NCBI GenBank assembly: GCA_020426125.1
Contig: JAGQQQ010000445.1
Span: 1-16,042 of the forward strand
Source of the DNA: Planctomycetaceae bacterium
GTDB taxonomy: Bacteria > Planctomycetota > Planctomycetia > Planctomycetales > Planctomycetaceae
DNA length: 16,042 nucleotides
Reading direction: 5' to 3'
The position numbers were made by a program, and so were the translations under genes. Below the pieces are notes generated by a model, which searched no databases, was not told the origin of the DNA, and worked only from the letters and a program-made list of their open reading frames with translations. This document shows, one piece after another, positions 15,408-16,042 of this stretch. How positions within the stretch are numbered: the first letter of the stretch is position 1; the number at the start of each line of letters is the position of its first letter.

Positions 15408-16042
15408 ATGCGTTCGCCTCACTTCCTCGATCCCGTAACATCTTCTGACCGGAATTGGCGAGTGGCCGTCGTTTGCGGGGGAACGTCGGCAGAGCGTGAG
15501 ATCAGCCTGCAGTCTGGTGCCGCTGTCATCGCAGCTCTCCACGGCCGGGGGCATCTCGTGCGTGCGATTGATCCACTCTATCAACCAGTCCGTGAAGTGG
15601 ATTGGAATCGGTTTGACGTGGCGTTCCTCGCGTTACATGGCACCGTCGGCGAAGATGGCGTCATCCAACGACAACTCGACTCTCTGGGGGTGCCTTACAC
15701 CGGGAGCGATGCCGAGTCCTCGGCGTTAGCCTTCCACAAGGTCTCGGCGAAAGTCCGGTTTCAACAGGCTGGCTTACCAACTCCGCCATGGATCCCCATC
15801 CGAGAAGTGACACAACCGATCTGTGATCGAATTGCCCGGCAGTTGGGCTTTCCCGTTGCCATCAAGCCTGTGGCGCAAGGATCGAGCTTGGGGGTCACAA
15901 TCGTTCGAGAACGGGCGGAACTGCCGATCGCCTGTGAGCGAGCGTTGTCCTATTCGGAAGAAGGCCTCGCCGAACGGGCGATCCCTGGCGAGGAATGGAC
16001 GGTCTCGCTCCTGGATGATGAAATCCTGGGAGCGATTCACAT
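15408..16042 (+). CDS. ddl: D-alanine--D-alanine ligase, N-terminal two thirds (truncated by window edge)
   Basis: The frame runs from ATG 15408 (AAAGGA about 6 bases upstream) past the right edge, giving 211 residues of a protein usually 300-350 long. Ddl joins two D-alanines at the expense of ATP to make the terminal dipeptide of the peptidoglycan precursor. The N-terminal signature VVCGGTSAEREISLQSG (21-37) holds the dipeptide-site Glu. ALHGTVGEDGVIQRQL (75-90) and GVPYTGSDAESSALAFHK (94-111) follow. The ATP-grasp signatures VAIKPVAQGSSLGV (150-163, Lys153) and ERAIPGEEWTVSLLDDE (189-205) complete the visible part. The C-terminal metal-binding residues lie beyond the edge. A leader of about 16 residues precedes the usual start of homology at RVAVV. 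The gene is direct evidence that this organism makes peptidoglycan precursors. Confidence 0.93.
   Translation, partial: MRSPHFLDPVTSSDRNWRVAVVCGGTSAEREISLQSGAAVIAALHGRGHLVRAIDPLYQPVREVDWNRFDVAFLALHGTVGEDGVIQRQLDSLGVPYTGSDAESSALAFHKVSAKVRFQQAGLPTPPWIPIREVTQPICDRIARQLGFPVAIKPVAQGSSLGVTIVRERAELPIACERALSYSEEGLAERAIPGEEWTVSLLDDEILGAIH

Noticed and set aside
1..16042. Search for tRNA, rRNA, CRISPR, IS or prophage signs
   Set aside because: No clover-leaf-like arms, regularly spaced direct repeats, transposase motifs or terminal inverted repeats were recognised by eye. The only repeats seen were protein-level modules and one 12-base pair.

Overview
The window looks like a chromosomal segment of a planctomycete (Planctomycetia, probably Planctomycetales). 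The evidence is a 2016-residue secreted modular protein. Instead of a plain Sec signal peptide it has an N-terminal basic stretch followed by a motif of the 'LEPR-XLL' kind (here SIEASEERVLLSS), and it carries GEVED, cadherin-like and FG-GAP/VCBS-type modules. Two small secreted proteins of planctomycete-like character, moderate-to-high GC and loosely packed genes with long spacers agree with this. The genus cannot be fixed from sequence reading alone. No rRNA, tRNA, CRISPR array, transposase or integrase was seen.

Layout. 1-332 (-): 5' part of an HTH/WYL-type regulator cut by the window edge. 471-1004 (-) and 1305-1847 (+): two divergently transcribed small exported proteins sharing a 300-base spacer. 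1848-2471: long spacer with no convincing gene. 2472-8522 (+): giant secreted zinc metalloprotease-like adhesin. 8523-9117: another long spacer. 9118-9873 (+): phospholipase/carboxylesterase-type alpha/beta hydrolase. 9840-10808 and 10786-11490 (-): a translationally coupled pair of glycosyltransferases (GT4 downstream of GT2), whose end overlaps the esterase end by 34 bases. 11768-12265 (+): GYF_2-domain protein with a C-terminal membrane anchor. 12343-13497 and 13487-13930 (-): RtcB RNA ligase preceded by a small RbfA-like protein, with the reading frames overlapping. 13931-14420: spacer. 14421-15254 (+): YycJ/WalJ-like metallo-beta-lactamase-fold hydrolase. 15408 to the right edge (+): D-alanine--D-alanine ligase, truncated by the window.

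Functional view. Most of the window is a mosaic of unrelated single genes. Three groupings stand out. The first is the RbfA-like/RtcB pair, a 30S-maturation-factor homologue coupled to an RNA ligase; this is the best candidate for a little-described system, possibly RNA or ribosome repair. The second is the GT2/GT4 pair, likely acting on one unknown glycan. The third is the giant secreted protease-adhesin, whose export signal and module order are unusual. The MBL-fold protein and Ddl lie in tandem and both have possible links to the cell wall. That is of interest because planctomycetes were long thought to lack peptidoglycan.
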